Shown here: positions 49,290-60,254 of the stretch, in pieces
How the letters are laid out: each line of letters starts with the position of its first letter
Numbering within the stretch: position 1 is the stretch's first letter
NCBI GenBank assembly: GCA_946699065.1
Contig: CAMPDV010000127.1
Coordinates: forward strand, 124,001 to 188,000
Direction: 5' to 3'
Source of the DNA: Loxodes magnus
Taxonomy: Eukaryota; Ciliophora; Karyorelictea; Loxodida; Loxodidae
Length of the DNA stretch: 64,000 nucleotides
Position numbers and translations under genes: made by a program
The notes under the pieces: generated by a model
What the model saw: only the letters and a program-made list of their open reading frames with translations
Database searches by the model: none
What the model was told of the DNA's origin: nothing

Positions 49290-49781
49290 TTAATAATAAT
49301 AATAAATAATAATAAATAAATAATAAATAAACAAAGTAAAATGAAACACTTAATAAAATTTTAAAAATAATAATCAAGATTATAAACTAACTTTGCCATT
49401 ATAAATAATATTTTAACTACTTCACAAAAAAATTAAAATTTTTACTTATCTTGAAATTTTTACAAAACCATAATTAAATAAATCAATAAGAACAATTTAT
49501 AGAATAAAAGCAATTTAAGTTTATTATTTGTCTTCATTTATAAAAATTATATTAAAAATATTTTTAAACATAACTTTAAATCACATACTTTCACTAATTT
49601 CAATATCCTATATTATTTACACAACTTTTTTTAAGCTAATAATATAAAAGTTTTTTAATTAATAAAAAAAGCAAATAGTTCATAGAACAGCAAATATAAT
49701 TATCATTAAACATTTATTTAAATGAATAACCAATAATTTATCTTTAATCGTAAAATTAAATTAAGTCAAATTATAAGTTAC
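49290..49781 (-). repeat. Downstream block of WD40 unit, copy E
   Basis: Homologous to the flanks of B, C and D, and uninterrupted: it contains the empty site (about 49626-49644) for the ORF1-only element inserted in copy C. Confidence 0.75.
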
Positions 49782-50850
49782 TCAACTCGAAACCTTCCAC
49801 TTTCTTATTGTATTGTCATATCCTCCCGATACCAATCATCTATTATCAACACTCAATGCTATAGATTCTATTAAACTTGTATGCCCTTACAAAGTCTATA
49901 TACACTCACCCTTATCAAAATTTCAGATCTTGATTGTTTTATCACTTGAACCAGAAAATATAACACTTGAATCAACACTTAACTGAATACTTGATACGAT
50001 GTTTGTATGACCTTAAAGAGTACGAATACACTAACCAGAAGAGAAGTCCCATATCTTAATAGTCCTATCATCCGAACCTGATATTATATACCTATTATTC
50101 TTAGATACTATTACCGATCTAACTGAACTTGAATGCCCAGTAAGATTTCGCACAAGCTGACCAGTCTATAAATTCCAGATCTTTATAGTTTTATCATCAG
50201 ATCCCGATATAATATATCTAGAGTCATAGGAGATTACTACCAATCAAACTCTAGAAATATGCCCCGTTATAGCTCTTTGGAGAGCACCATTATTGAAATT
50301 TCAGATCTTTATAGTTTTGTCAGCAGATCCTGATACTATATAGCTAGAGTCAGGGGAGATTACTACAGAGGTAACATATGAAGTATGCTTTGTTATAGTT
50401 CTTTGGAGAGTACCATTGTGGAAATTTCAGATCTTTATGGTTGTATCGAAAGATCCTGATACAATATAGTTAGAGTCCGGGGAGATTACTACCGAGTAAA
50501 CATAAGAAGTATGTCCTGTTATAATTCTTTGGAGAGTACCTGTCTGGAAATTCCAGATATTTATCGAATTTTCAGGATAGTCCGAACCAGATACAATTAA
50601 ATTCATGTCATTTGATATGGCTACCGATCTTACATATGAGGTGTCATTAATAACTTAGTCTAAAAAATATTAAAGAAATACCTTTACTTTGGTCATAACT
50701 GATCTTATTTATTAACTTTTAGTAACATAAGTTAGGCAGAATTTCAAACTTAAAATGAAGAAGAGATACTTTCCCTAAAATGTGGTTTCTCGCTCTTAAG
50801 AGTTTTCTTAAAAAAATACATTTAGTAAATTGTTTTTCTTTTTTCTCCAT
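49782..50850 (-). CDS. WD40 seven-bladed beta-propeller protein, copy E
   Basis: ATG complementary to 50848-50850; intron 50660-50681; TGA complementary to 49782-49784. 1069 nt, three fewer than B and C, hence one codon deleted and the frame kept (348 residues). Blades begin with NDTSYVRSV (GH lost in blade 1), then GHTSYVYSV, KHTSYVTSV, GHISRVWLV, GHSSSVRSV, GHTNIVSSI and GHTSLIESI; the last ends IRKWKVSS. TGA is Trp in several KIW motifs. Same gene family, most different from A/C at the residues following GH. Confidence 0.9.
50660..50681 (-). other. 22-nt intron in WD40 copy E
   Basis: Identical to the A-C intron; joins SK to DQV in frame. Confidence 0.75.
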
Positions 50851-51117
50851 TTTAATTTTTATAACTTACTTCAATACATATTTACTTTAACTAACTTCAC
50901 TTAATAATTTTCCTGACTTAATTTCAATACAATTAAACAATTAAATTATTTATTAAGCATACTTATAAATATCTTATTTCTAAAACATTGATTTAAAAAT
51001 TCTATTTTTGTCTTAAAACAAGACAAGATATAAAACTAATAGTGTACATGCTTTTACAAATTTAATTATTTTATATCTTTTTACTTTTAAATGAAAGGAT
51101 AATTTATTATATATATT
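50851..51117 (-). repeat. Upstream block of WD40 unit, copy E (truncated by L4)
   Basis: Only about 265 bp of the 1.35 kb block remain; sequence similarity stops at the 5' end of L4, and the missing part does not resume after the L4 3' end at 56345. Confidence 0.7.
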
Positions 51118-51121
51118 AAAA

Positions 51122-51190
51122 ATGGTTAGCTTCAAGAAGGGTTTTTACACCACCTCCTTAACGTAGGAGAGAAAACCTGAAGCACTTTCT
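51122..51190 (+). promoter_or_regulatory. Conserved structured 5' leader of L4
   Basis: Nested pairings GCTTC/GAAGC (51129-51133 with 51179-51183), GGTTTT/AAAACC and CTCCT/AGGAG. The same arrangement, with a different apical loop, opens the element at 59221-60254. It may act as an internal promoter, RNA packaging signal or ribozyme-like end; this is inference. Confidence 0.5.
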
Positions 51191-51429
51191 TTTACCTCGT
51201 CTTCACTTTAATTAGTCCAACCTTCTTTATTACGAATGGAAACCAGACTTATAATCCAAGCTCTCAGACTACACGCAACCATTTTCACTGATCAAAGAAA
51301 CATGATATAATAATATACTCAACGGAAAAAGGATACCAATATATCTATGTTTGGACGGATCTCACTAAAAGGAGGAGCATAAAATAAGAAAGGAATGAAT
51401 GGTAAAAAAAGTCACAACCTAAGCTATAA

Positions 51430-52290
51430 TTTAATAAAAGAATGAACAACTAATCTCAGCCAACGTCCCTGAAGAAAAAATGGTAAAAGTCTACTAAAAT
51501 GCCTATGATGATCTATCAGAAATGGTGGTCGCAATTTATTTTAGCCACTAGAGAAAAAGGCCATAAGCAAAGAAATAATAAAAGTGTTTAGAAATAAAAT
51601 ATGGAGCAAGTATGGACAAGCAGTGGCCAAATTCATCGTCAAATAAACGGAATAGTATATTTAATATTCAACAATGAAGAAAGATACTAGCAATTCGCTT
51701 AATTCAGGAAATGAACATTCAAAGGCGTTAGAATTCCTATCCAAGCAAGAAACTAATTAGAATACTTTGACATTCATAACTACCCGGTTTACTTCGTAAT
51801 AAACGAATACTCAAACATGAAGGAAGTAATTGAAGTAATGAGAGCTTATGGAAATTATGATGAGAGGTGTAGCAAACATACCCAAACACTACGATGCTAA
51901 CAGGTAGCAGTGTAGTGTACTTAGATTTAAAGAATATAGACGAAGCAAAGAGGATACCAGAAGTAATAGACCTGAACGGAAACAAAATGAGAATACAGCA
52001 CCCAGTAAAATTTATCTGCTGTCTATGCAAAGTGAAAGGGCACACAGATCAATAATGCAGAAGGGTGGAAGCAGCAAAAAGGAAAAAACTACATACACGA
52101 GAATTAAAGATGCTTAAGGAAAAGTTAAATTAGCAATAAAAAAACCAGAATCAAAAGCAAATCAAGCAAATAAGAGGATAATTGAAGAATGAAAGTAAGT
52201 GATTATAGAGGAAGCAAGGGAAGAAGAGAAGGAAATAAAACGAGGATAATAGGAAAATAATTAAAACAACTAAACAATTAGATAATACAA
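51430..52290 (+). CDS. L4 ORF1: RRM-like domain and CCHC zinc knuckle
   Basis: Readable from about 51590 as GIVYLIFNNEERYQQFAQF, then KGVRIPIQARNQLEYFDIHN and FVINEYSNMKEVIEVMRAYG, an alternating strand/helix pattern like the RNA-recognition fold of LINE ORF1 proteins. Near 51860-51880 the frame shifts by one, continuing SSVVYLDLKNIDEAKRIPEV and the zinc knuckle CCLCKVKGHTDQQC (CX2CX4HX4C) at about 52020-52060, then a basic tail. The start is uncertain: the ATG at 51122 lies in the leader and its frame is not convincing. Gag-like RNA-binding role inferred from family. The minus-strand frame at 51737-52045 is a shadow. Confidence 0.65.
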
Positions 52291-52929
52291 TTTTTTTATA
52301 CTAAATGAATAAATAAGAAATATTTTTCATCAAAATGGAAGTAGACATATGTAAGGCAGAGGGATAGAGAAATGTTCACAGAATTAAAAAAAATACAAAA
52401 AAAACAATTATAAAATAAGATATAATATAAAAAAAATCAGAGAAAAGGATAGGATAAGTGATGGTAAAAACGCTAAAATCTAATAGAAGAAACAAGAAAA
52501 AAACAAAATAGCATAATGCAGTATGTAAGGAAAAGCGTTATTTAAAAAAAATAACAAAAAGAAATAGAGCAAGTTCAAGAAGAAAAAGAATAAAATACAA
52601 GATAAAAGTGAGAAGTAAGAAACAAACTGAAACAAGCCTCAATTAGAATTTACTTTGCTAAGAAACCGAAAAACAAAATTGAACAATTACCCAACAACAA
52701 TTAATAGGAAAAGGCAAAAGAAGAAGAATAGAATAGATAAGAAGAAGGAAAAGATAGATAATAAGTGGAAAAATATAAAAAAGGGGAAATAACTTATAAT
52801 GAAGAGAATAGGGAAGCGGATAATGATAGATAAGATAAAAGAAAGATGGAATAGGAAGATGAATAAAAAGAAGAAAGAGATGAAGAGGTAGAAGAGGAGA
52901 TGAGGAGAAAGAAGAATAAGAATAAGTCA

Positions 52930-55900
52930 TAAAAATAGGGACAGCAAATGTTAGGGGAGTTAGAAGTGCAAAAGAGGCACTAGCCGAATTAATGACTCAA
53001 AAAAGTATCCATATAATGGCAATATAAGAGATTTAGATTGAAGACTAAAAAGATATATGTAATATAGCAGGATATAAAAACTTAATAAATGTCGGGTCAA
53101 AAAAAGTGAAAGGAGTAGCATTTTATATAAGAAACGACATATGTAAGGAGATCAAAGAAATATAGAATGAAGTCAACCAAATGACGCTTTTCGGAGGAGC
53201 GAGAGTGATGGCCATAGAAATAAGGAGAAAACTGTTAATAATAAATATATATGCACCTGTGGCAAACGACAACTAAATATATGAGCCATTCTATAAATAG
53301 TGAAAGAATTCAAATTTTAAGCAACAGAGAAAAGATTTAATGCAATGATCATAGGAGCTTGAAATGCGCACATAGAGTAATGAAAACCAAAGAAAACAAT
53401 CTTAGCTGGTAAGAGAATGCTACAGTTCATGGAGCAGAATAATTTAATATGCCTTGATCCAATTGAAATAGGTGCTTACGTTCACTAAAACAATGAATAT
53501 AAAATAGATTACTTTTTAATTGAAGAGATAATGAGAGAAAAGTTGATAAAAGGTGATTTTTATTACTCATACGTAATAAGGGACCACAGACCTGGTATTA
53601 TATAGATAAAGATTGGTAAAGAAGTTAGAAAACCATAAAAGATAGCAAAAATAAATTATCTACTATTAAAGAAAAAAGAGATATAAGAATAATTTGAAAA
53701 ATGTATACAAGAAAATATCGAAGAAGAAGAAATAGAAAGCCTAAACGGCACGTAGACTTACAAATAATGAAAGAAAGAGATATAAGAAGGAGCTCAAATT
53801 GTATTTGGAACAGTTAAAGCATTTAACTTTAAGATATATAAATACTCAGAAATACAAAATAGTGCAATAAAATTTTCAGAAAATGCAGCAAACAATTAAA
53901 ATAAAGGATAAAGAACAACGAAGAAATAAATGAAAATCAACAAAACGTAGAATATAGAGAATACCAAAGAGTAAGACAAGAATACATTTAATCAAGGAAA
54001 AAGATAAAAAAAACTAACTTAACCTATTTATGGACAATGTAAATAAAGGAAACCTGACAGAAATGTGGAAGAATCTAAAAAACCTACTTAATAGAAAAAA
54101 TAATTAGTGAATACCCTTATCAAAAGAAGATGTTAAGACTTTCAGGAACGAATGATAGCAGCTATATGAAGATGGCGATAATACGATACCAACTAAATTC
54201 TTAAACAAGAGATAAATAGTGGTAAACTAATATGAAATTTGAGAAAGTATTAATTAATTGGCGAAATGAAAAGCAGAAGAACCTGATGAAATTTAAGTAG
54301 GAACAATTTTAGCTGGTGGCAAAAAATTAATAGAAGTAACTTCCAAAATGATAGCTAAGATGATTTAAAAGGGAGTAATACATTAGGAGATGAAACAACA
54401 ATACATGAACAAATACTATAGATCAATCTCTTTATTGAATCATACTCTAAAAATTGTAGACGCATGAGTTTTCTAGCAATTGTAAGGATATTTTCATAAT
54501 GATGAAAGCGAATACTAATATGGTTTCAAAAAAGGAAAGTCATGCGCACTATAAATCTTCAATCTAAGAACAGTATAGGAATGGTCAATACAGAACAAAA
54601 AAGATTAATTTGTAATATTTGCTGATATTAAGAAAGCTTATGACTCAGTGCAAAGAAAGGACATATGATAAATCCTAAACGATCTAAAAGTACCGGAATA
54701 GATAATTAAACTATTAGCAAACTTCTACTGTGAAGAAGAAATTAAACTGAAAATCAATGATTAAATAGCAAAGTCATTCGCGACAAATAAAGGGCTAAAA
54801 CAGGGAAGCATAACGTCGCCAAGACTATTTAACTTGATAATAGCAAGACTTTTCCATAGCTTGGAAGATTAAAAGCTAGGAATCACGATAGACTATAAAA
54901 ACGAAGAGGGATGAACATAAGAAATATATGCAAAATGTTTTGCATACGCAGATAACCTAGCCATAATAAGCGAATGGGAATAATTAGAGGAAGTAATCAA
55001 AAATTTAACCTAATGGGCAGAAAAGTACAAATTGGAAATTGCAGACAAAACAAAATGAATGATATGAAAATCAGCAGAAAATAGTAACTAGGAAAATATT
55101 GGAAATACTATCGAGGTGGGAAATTTAAGGATCGAAAGAGTAACGACCTTTTAGTACCTAGGTCATATAATAGAAGAGAACATCAGTTTTGAAAAAAACA
55201 TGGAGAATAGACTAGAAGCAGCATAATAAATGCAAACATGAATATCGGGAAAAATAACAATGAATAAGGGATTAACACCATATAATGCAGGAATAATGAT
55301 AAAAACCTTCGTAAGCTCAGTTTTCAGTTATGGGACAGAAGTGATCCCATATTGCAAATAATTTGTAGGAAAATAAGTGATGGAGCAACTAGAAATAATA
55401 TAGAGAAGATCTTTACGAACAATCATAGAAGTCCCTTTTTAAGTGCAAAATGAGATGTTAGAACACGAATTGCAATTTATGAAATTTAAACATTACCTAT
55501 GACAAAAAACGTTGAGATTAAGAGGCAAATTAATAGGAAACAAAGGAAAAACCGTAGACGGGTTATTGTTCGACCTAAGTAAAGAAGAGCATTTTATATT
55601 TGAATAATACTGCTCAGCAATAAAAATAGAAAAGAAGAAATATGTTACGTATTTAGAATAAGAACGAGATGTAATGGGAGCTAGGATTGCTTAAAAGAAA
55701 GACACCTATTTATGACAAGTCAATGCCCTTTCTGTAACAATGCAAGAGAAAACGAAAGGCATATCATAGAAAACTGTTCAGAATACAAAGAAGGTAGATA
55801 ATAATGTATCTGAAATCTTAGAGCAATAGGAGTAGAGAGATAAGGAATGGAACTATTTGATATAATATGAGGAACGGCCAAATTCGAGAAATTCATTAGA

Positions 55901-56330
55901 ACCTAAGAAGAGTAAAAAAGAGCTAAAGCTGACTTGATAATAAAAGATTATATCAAAGATATATTAGAAAAAAGGAAAATAGGATGTGTGGAAAAGAGAA
56001 TTGAATGAAAAAGAGAAATAAGAAAAGACTATAGAGCAGGAAAACGATAATTTTTATGAGTGTATAAAAGTTTGATCAAGAAGAAAATAATTAGAAATGA
56101 AAATTATTAAGATATGTAAGAAAAAATAAATTAAGCTTGCAATAAAGATCTAATAAAGCATAGATAGATAGAGACAGAAGAACAAGAGTTAATATTGAGG
56201 AAAGTGAGGAAGATATGTAACTAATAAGACAAGAATTTCTATTACCTGAAGGCTTACTTGAATAAACGGACATATATTGAGATATGTAAAGAGCTGCGCA
56301 CCAACGAGGTGCTACGCGCTCTATAATCAA
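52930..56330 (+). CDS. L4 ORF2: APE endonuclease + reverse transcriptase + CCHC
   Basis: Endonuclease starts KIGTANVRGVRSAKEALAEL (about 52940), with IMAIQEI, LLIINIYAPVAND, IIGAWNAHIEQW (about 53350; the usual Asp of GDxN is Ala) and VIRDHRPG (about 53580). Reverse transcriptase: FADIKKAYDSVQRKD (about 54620), KQGSITSPRLFNLIIA (about 54800), FAYADNLAIIS (about 54945; second Asp of YxDD is Asn). C-terminal CPFCNNARENERHIIENC (about 55725; CCHC), one frame away from the RT, so a frameshift lies near 55690. The ORF tail runs into the conserved 3' hairpin. Substitutions at two catalytic sites plus the shift suggest a dead copy. The minus-strand frames at 52658 and 56091 are shadows. Confidence 0.75.
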
Positions 56331-56345
56331 ATTTATTTATTTATT
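56290..56345 (+). repeat. Shared LINE/SINE 3' tail
   Basis: GAGCTGCGCACCAACGAG...GCTACGCGCTC then ATAATCAAATTTATTTATTT. It is the same as the ends of the SINEs at 30948-31003 and 38595-38652, apart from a 2-nt difference in the loop. Likely the recognition site for the L4-type reverse transcriptase. Confidence 0.75.
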
Positions 56346-56528
56346 TACAAAGAATTAAAATCTAAGTAATTTGATAAAATAAAATTACATAAAATTAAAA
56401 GAAAAGTTAAAAAAAGAGATAAAAATGAAATTTAATAGTGGATTTATCTTTTATAATAAAAAATAAATAAAATAATTTTTGATAATTAAAAAGATGGTCA
56501 AATTGGTCTTCTTGACTAAAATTTTTGT

Positions 56529-56668
56529 TTTATGATTAGGAACAAGTTCCTTTCTTGTTGCTGAGAAAGTCCCTTGTTAGAGTAAATCTCAGTAAGTGAA
56601 CAAAATCTTACTGGCTATCCATTAGCTGCTTTAAGCCTTTCACCCATAGTTATGGGACTCACTGGACG
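56529..56668 (-). mobile_element. GC-rich structured element, copy 4 (diverged fragment)
   Basis: Minus strand contains AAGGGACTTTCTCAGCAACA, then AGAAAGGAACTTGTTCCTAA, aligning with copies 1-3 (GACCAGGGACTTTCTCAGCG). The AGGAAC-TT-GTTCCT hairpin is perfect here. The 5' half is missing or too diverged. Confidence 0.55.
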
Positions 56669-56669
56669 A

Positions 56670-57339
56670 AGTATATTGCTAAATGAATAAAGATCAATTA
56701 TATAGGGAGACTTTTTGGAAGAGATTAAACATCTAAATAAACTAAATAAGGACTTATCAATATAAATTAAATATTTAGTAAATAGAAGGTACATTGTTAG
56801 TTTCCCTTTATTATGATTTTTTTATTTGTTCAATAATGAAATATGAACATAATAAAATTAAAGCCTCTACAGGTAATTTTCTAAAGACTTCTAAAGAAGA
56901 AATATGAGCTAATTAATTATGGCAACTTGCAAAATATTAAAATGAGTTAAGTTAATAATTAACAGTATTAAATATAAAAGCTTAAAAAAACTTAACTATA
57001 TCTTAAAATTTAATGGTTAAATACTATAAGACTAAAGAAAGTTACTTATTAGATAAAAATAGCAAGACGTGCTTTGTAAAGTTCAAATCAATAGTTAAAG
57101 AATCTTGCTTTATAGGTAAGAATAAAATGAGTACATTATGTTTGTTGTTTTGGAGACTTCGATAATTAAAATTTAATTTTCCAATGTACACTTTTAAAAC
57201 TAAATAAGCATATGATAAGGAATAATTTCCATTTATAAACTCATAACTTATTCTTATACTTTTTAGTATGTTTTAAAATAAAGATATAATCACACTATGC
57301 ACTTTAATAGATATTTTTAAGGAAATTTTTATACTTACT
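56670..57339. other. A+T-rich spacer, nothing recognised
   Basis: No shared repeat or convincing frame. Confidence 0.35.
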
Positions 57340-58300
57340 TACATATTTAGAGCATTGAAGTCCTACAAGAATGCTATTCAAGAATTCCAAGACTTTAGAA
57401 ACTATGGTACACTTAATCTCATAACCTATAATTAGAACTATATAAATCATAGTTTACTTATTAGAAGACAACTTTAGCAAATTGATTGGAGGTTAAATGT
57501 TTTTATTCAAAGTTGCTTCAAAGAAGAATTTAAATTCTAGAACAAGGTGATGAATGGATGGAGTAACTGAATAACTATCTTGAGCATTTGGATAGGAATA
57601 TAAAAGAATAAAAGAACTGTAAAAAGTTAATGAAGCAAGACTAGAGAGTTGGGAGTTTCTAAAATATATTAATAATCTAAGAGAAATATATCAAAAGCGT
57701 ATTAAATATAATTAATTTTTAGATGATTAACTGAAAACTTTATAAATTATATAGAAAATATAAATACATAAATAGAAATTTAAAATTATCTGCATAAACT
57801 AAATACTCTAAACTATTATTTTAAATTGCATATACTTTAATAAATGGTACACTTTTAAGAAATTTATATTTAGTAACGGAATATTGTAAGGGAGTTCATG
57901 CATTCAGTTCTAGCTATTGTCTCTATGATATTGTCGTTAGGTATTTAGAAACTTATTAAAAAAAGATTTTATTTTTAAATCTATTTACGTATATTTGTTA
58001 CTAAAGCTTATGAAGATGATTTGTTATTTATTTCTAATGAAGATCATATAAATTTGTTTACTAAAACAATTTTTTAAATGTTTGGATGAGTAAAATTGAA
58101 CATTAACGTGTTAGTCAGTGTGAGTATATATGTTTTAGAACTAAGAATTAAATAAAGAGGACATAATGTTAGCATAAATTCGAACAATTAAGAAATTAAA
58201 AGATCAAAGCAAGCAGATTACTTGGAATATGCTTTTCAAGAAAACTAATATTATAAAGTCTATTGCTAAGGAATATCGTAAAAATATAAGAAATATGTTT
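57340..58300 (+). pseudogene. LINE reverse transcriptase relic (L5)
   Basis: Plus strand. RT motif B appears in pieces across three frames (GILQGSS, then VLAIV, then YDIVVRYLETYQKK near 57885-57965), followed by motif C AYEDDLLFISNEDHI at about 58010 and WVKLNINV. Multiple frameshifts mark it as a decayed copy related to L1-L3 (compare QGSSHSPVLAILYYD in L2). Confidence 0.6.
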
Positions 58301-58633
58301 ATAAATCTATATTAAAATTGTCAAAACATTAGAATATCATCCTTAAATAGTAAATAACTAGTACTTTATTAGGTATCATAAATATAAAAGAAATCTCTAA
58401 GCTATTAATTTAAAAATATATCATAAGATATTCAAATAAAAGCAATATTGAAATAAATTTTCGTTTGATTATTAAATATTTGATAAATAATTAGAAAACT
58501 CTAATAGATAAGTTGATTAATTTAATTTTCTATATCTAAGTAAGTTTTACAAATTCTTTCTTCTTTTATTGATAAATTTATTTTCTATTAAATTTTAGTT
58601 TTTTCAATCATATTCTTTATTTTATTATATAAA

Positions 58634-59120
58634 ATGATATCTAAGAAATAGTAAAGCTCTCCAACAAATCTAATAACTCTTAGTAGGAGAAAATCGATGA
58701 TTTCTATTTTTTTAGATGAATGAAAATTTAGCGAAGTCTATTATTAAGCTTATCAATGAATTTTATTATTTAATAACCTATATGGTAATTTTTAAAAAGA
58801 AAAACTCAAATTAACCACGAAAGAATTAGCTCTGAAATCCATCCATGTAGCAAATTTAAGAGAGAATCTGATAGATAGAATAGAATGTAAAAGAAATTTA
58901 AAATTCTTGAAACTCTATGGAAACCTAATAACTCAATGATTCAATGGATATAGAAAAATAGCTTCTAAAATAAGAGATTTCCTATCGTAGAATAATGGTA
59001 TGTTGTCACAGCAAAAATCCAGGGTCTAAAGCACGGAATTGCAACATTTTTAATGAAAATAAAAGGAGAGGAAATAAAAATAATGATAAGATATAAATAA
59101 AATTTACTATACAAGGAAAG
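58634..59120 (+). pseudogene. LINE ORF1 relic
   Basis: ATG at 58634 gives MISKKQQSSPTN, resembling MASKKQQNFEQN at 13360. Further on, in another frame, SMDIEKQLL corresponds to the PMEIE motif, and CCHSKNPGSKARNC lies where the zinc knuckle should be, with ligand spacing lost. Confidence 0.45.
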
Positions 59121-59220
59121 ATTAACTATATAGGAAAGGATACTCTATTTAAGCAAAGAAGCTCTCTATATTTAATAAGTAGTCATTAAATTCAATAGAA
59201 AGTAATTAAATCATTAAAAT

Positions 59221-60254
59221 AACTGTTCGCCTTCTGGCTTAATTGAAGTTTTAAATGTATAAAATCTCCTTTCCTGCATGTTCGTTCCTTGTGCTCTTTT
59301 TCCTGGACTTCTCTCTTTTTAATAGTCTGAGTTAAATTTTTTTTTTTTTCTCCAGATTTTCCCATTTCCCGATGGGAAGAATTCCGTCGCTCGCCATTTC
59401 AGTTGCTAATAGTTAATATTACTCCAAATATTCATTCTTATTCTTTTCTATTGAGGACATTTTCATCATAGATGTCAAGTGCTGTTGCAAATGTAACATC
59501 TTTTCCTTGCCCTAGGAAATATCTTTTCGTGTTTCTCTATTTCCATTGGAATTCCTTAAGAAGGCTTCTACAGGTTTTCTTCTATTAATTTAAGTCTGAA
59601 ATCTAATTTTACTAAGTTTTTCTCGTCTTGCTCTTGCATTACTCAAATATCATTCTCTAAATTTTAAATTGACTCATAGACTCCGACTTTAGCTCTTCGA
59701 TCTACCATATGGATTTTGTCATCATCTTCATGGTTTATCAGATCCTGACTTAGTGTAAACATCTCTTCCTCCTGGGAGTTTAATTCCTCTTCGAGTTTTT
59801 TTATGTTTCTAATAAGTAAATGAATCAGCCGTTTCGTCTATTCAGAGTTCATTTGTTCTATTTCAATGTTGTCTAATCAAAGGTAATAGGATCTATATTA
59901 AATTATCGTAATTTACCTTCTTCGTTTATTTTTTATTTCTTCGTTATTATTTTTATCGATTCAGTTGAGTGGTCTCTTTTTTCACTTTTCAATGGAGGCG
60001 TTGAAAGCTGTGTCAACTTTTCTGTTCTGAATTTTTGTCTCAGTTCCTGCTTGTCCTTTGATGGAAGAAGTCCGCTTTATTTTAATTTGTAGGATTTAGT
60101 ATTTTTTATTAGTTCTTCTAATTTATTTTGTCGCTCTGGCTATTTTTATTAAGAAGAGCGTTAAGTTGAAGAAGACGTGGTCAGAATATTTGCTTCTGGT
60201 TTTCTCTCCTGTTCTGAGGAGGTGGTAAAAAAACCCTTCTTGAAGCCTAGCCAT
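59221..60254 (-). mobile_element. ORF1-only LINE element with L4-like leader
   Basis: The 5' end (60254 downward) has the same leader as L4: ATGGCTAGGCTTCAAGAAGG, then CTCCT/AGGAG and GCTTC/GAAGC pairings. The body is a single ORF1 gene. The 3' end on the minus strand is AAGCCAGAAGGCGAAC, close to the L1 end AAGCTGAAAGGCGAAC. It combines a leader like L4 with a tail like L1 and no RT: a non-autonomous half-LINE. No target duplication identified. Confidence 0.6.
59240..60190 (-). CDS. LINE ORF1-like CCHC protein (frameshifted)
   Basis: From about 60130: PERQNKLEELIKNTKSYKLK, then KQELRQKFRTEKLTQLSTPP; a frame change near 59870 leads to RNIKKLEEELNSQEEEMFTL and KNLVKLDFRLKLIEENLQ (coiled coil), PMEIEKHEK, and the zinc knuckle CYICNSTWHLWWKC at about 59490 (CX2CX4HX4C, three Trp all TGA). 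The C-terminus is FFPSGNGKIWRKKKK. Same order of coiled coil, PMEIE and knuckle as at 13360-14199 and 22975-23834. Confidence 0.65.

Larger units (their letters stand above)
51118..56345 (+). mobile_element. LINE L4 (ORF1 + ORF2), near full length
   Basis: 5.2 kb element with a structured leader, ORF1, a Lys/Glu-rich linker, ORF2, a 3' hairpin (56290-56321) and an ATTTATTTATTTA tail. It differs in organisation from L1-L3. Target duplications could not be defined; the WD40-E flank is interrupted and does not continue afterwards, so the insertion may have removed target DNA. Confidence 0.8.

Noticed and set aside
51737..52930. Minus-strand frames at 51737-52045 and 52658-52930
   Set aside because: They oppose L4 ORF1 and the ORF1-ORF2 linker, which carry recognisable domains on the plus strand.
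56091..56330. 79-codon minus-strand frame
   Set aside because: Antisense to the C-terminus of L4 ORF2 and its 3' hairpin.
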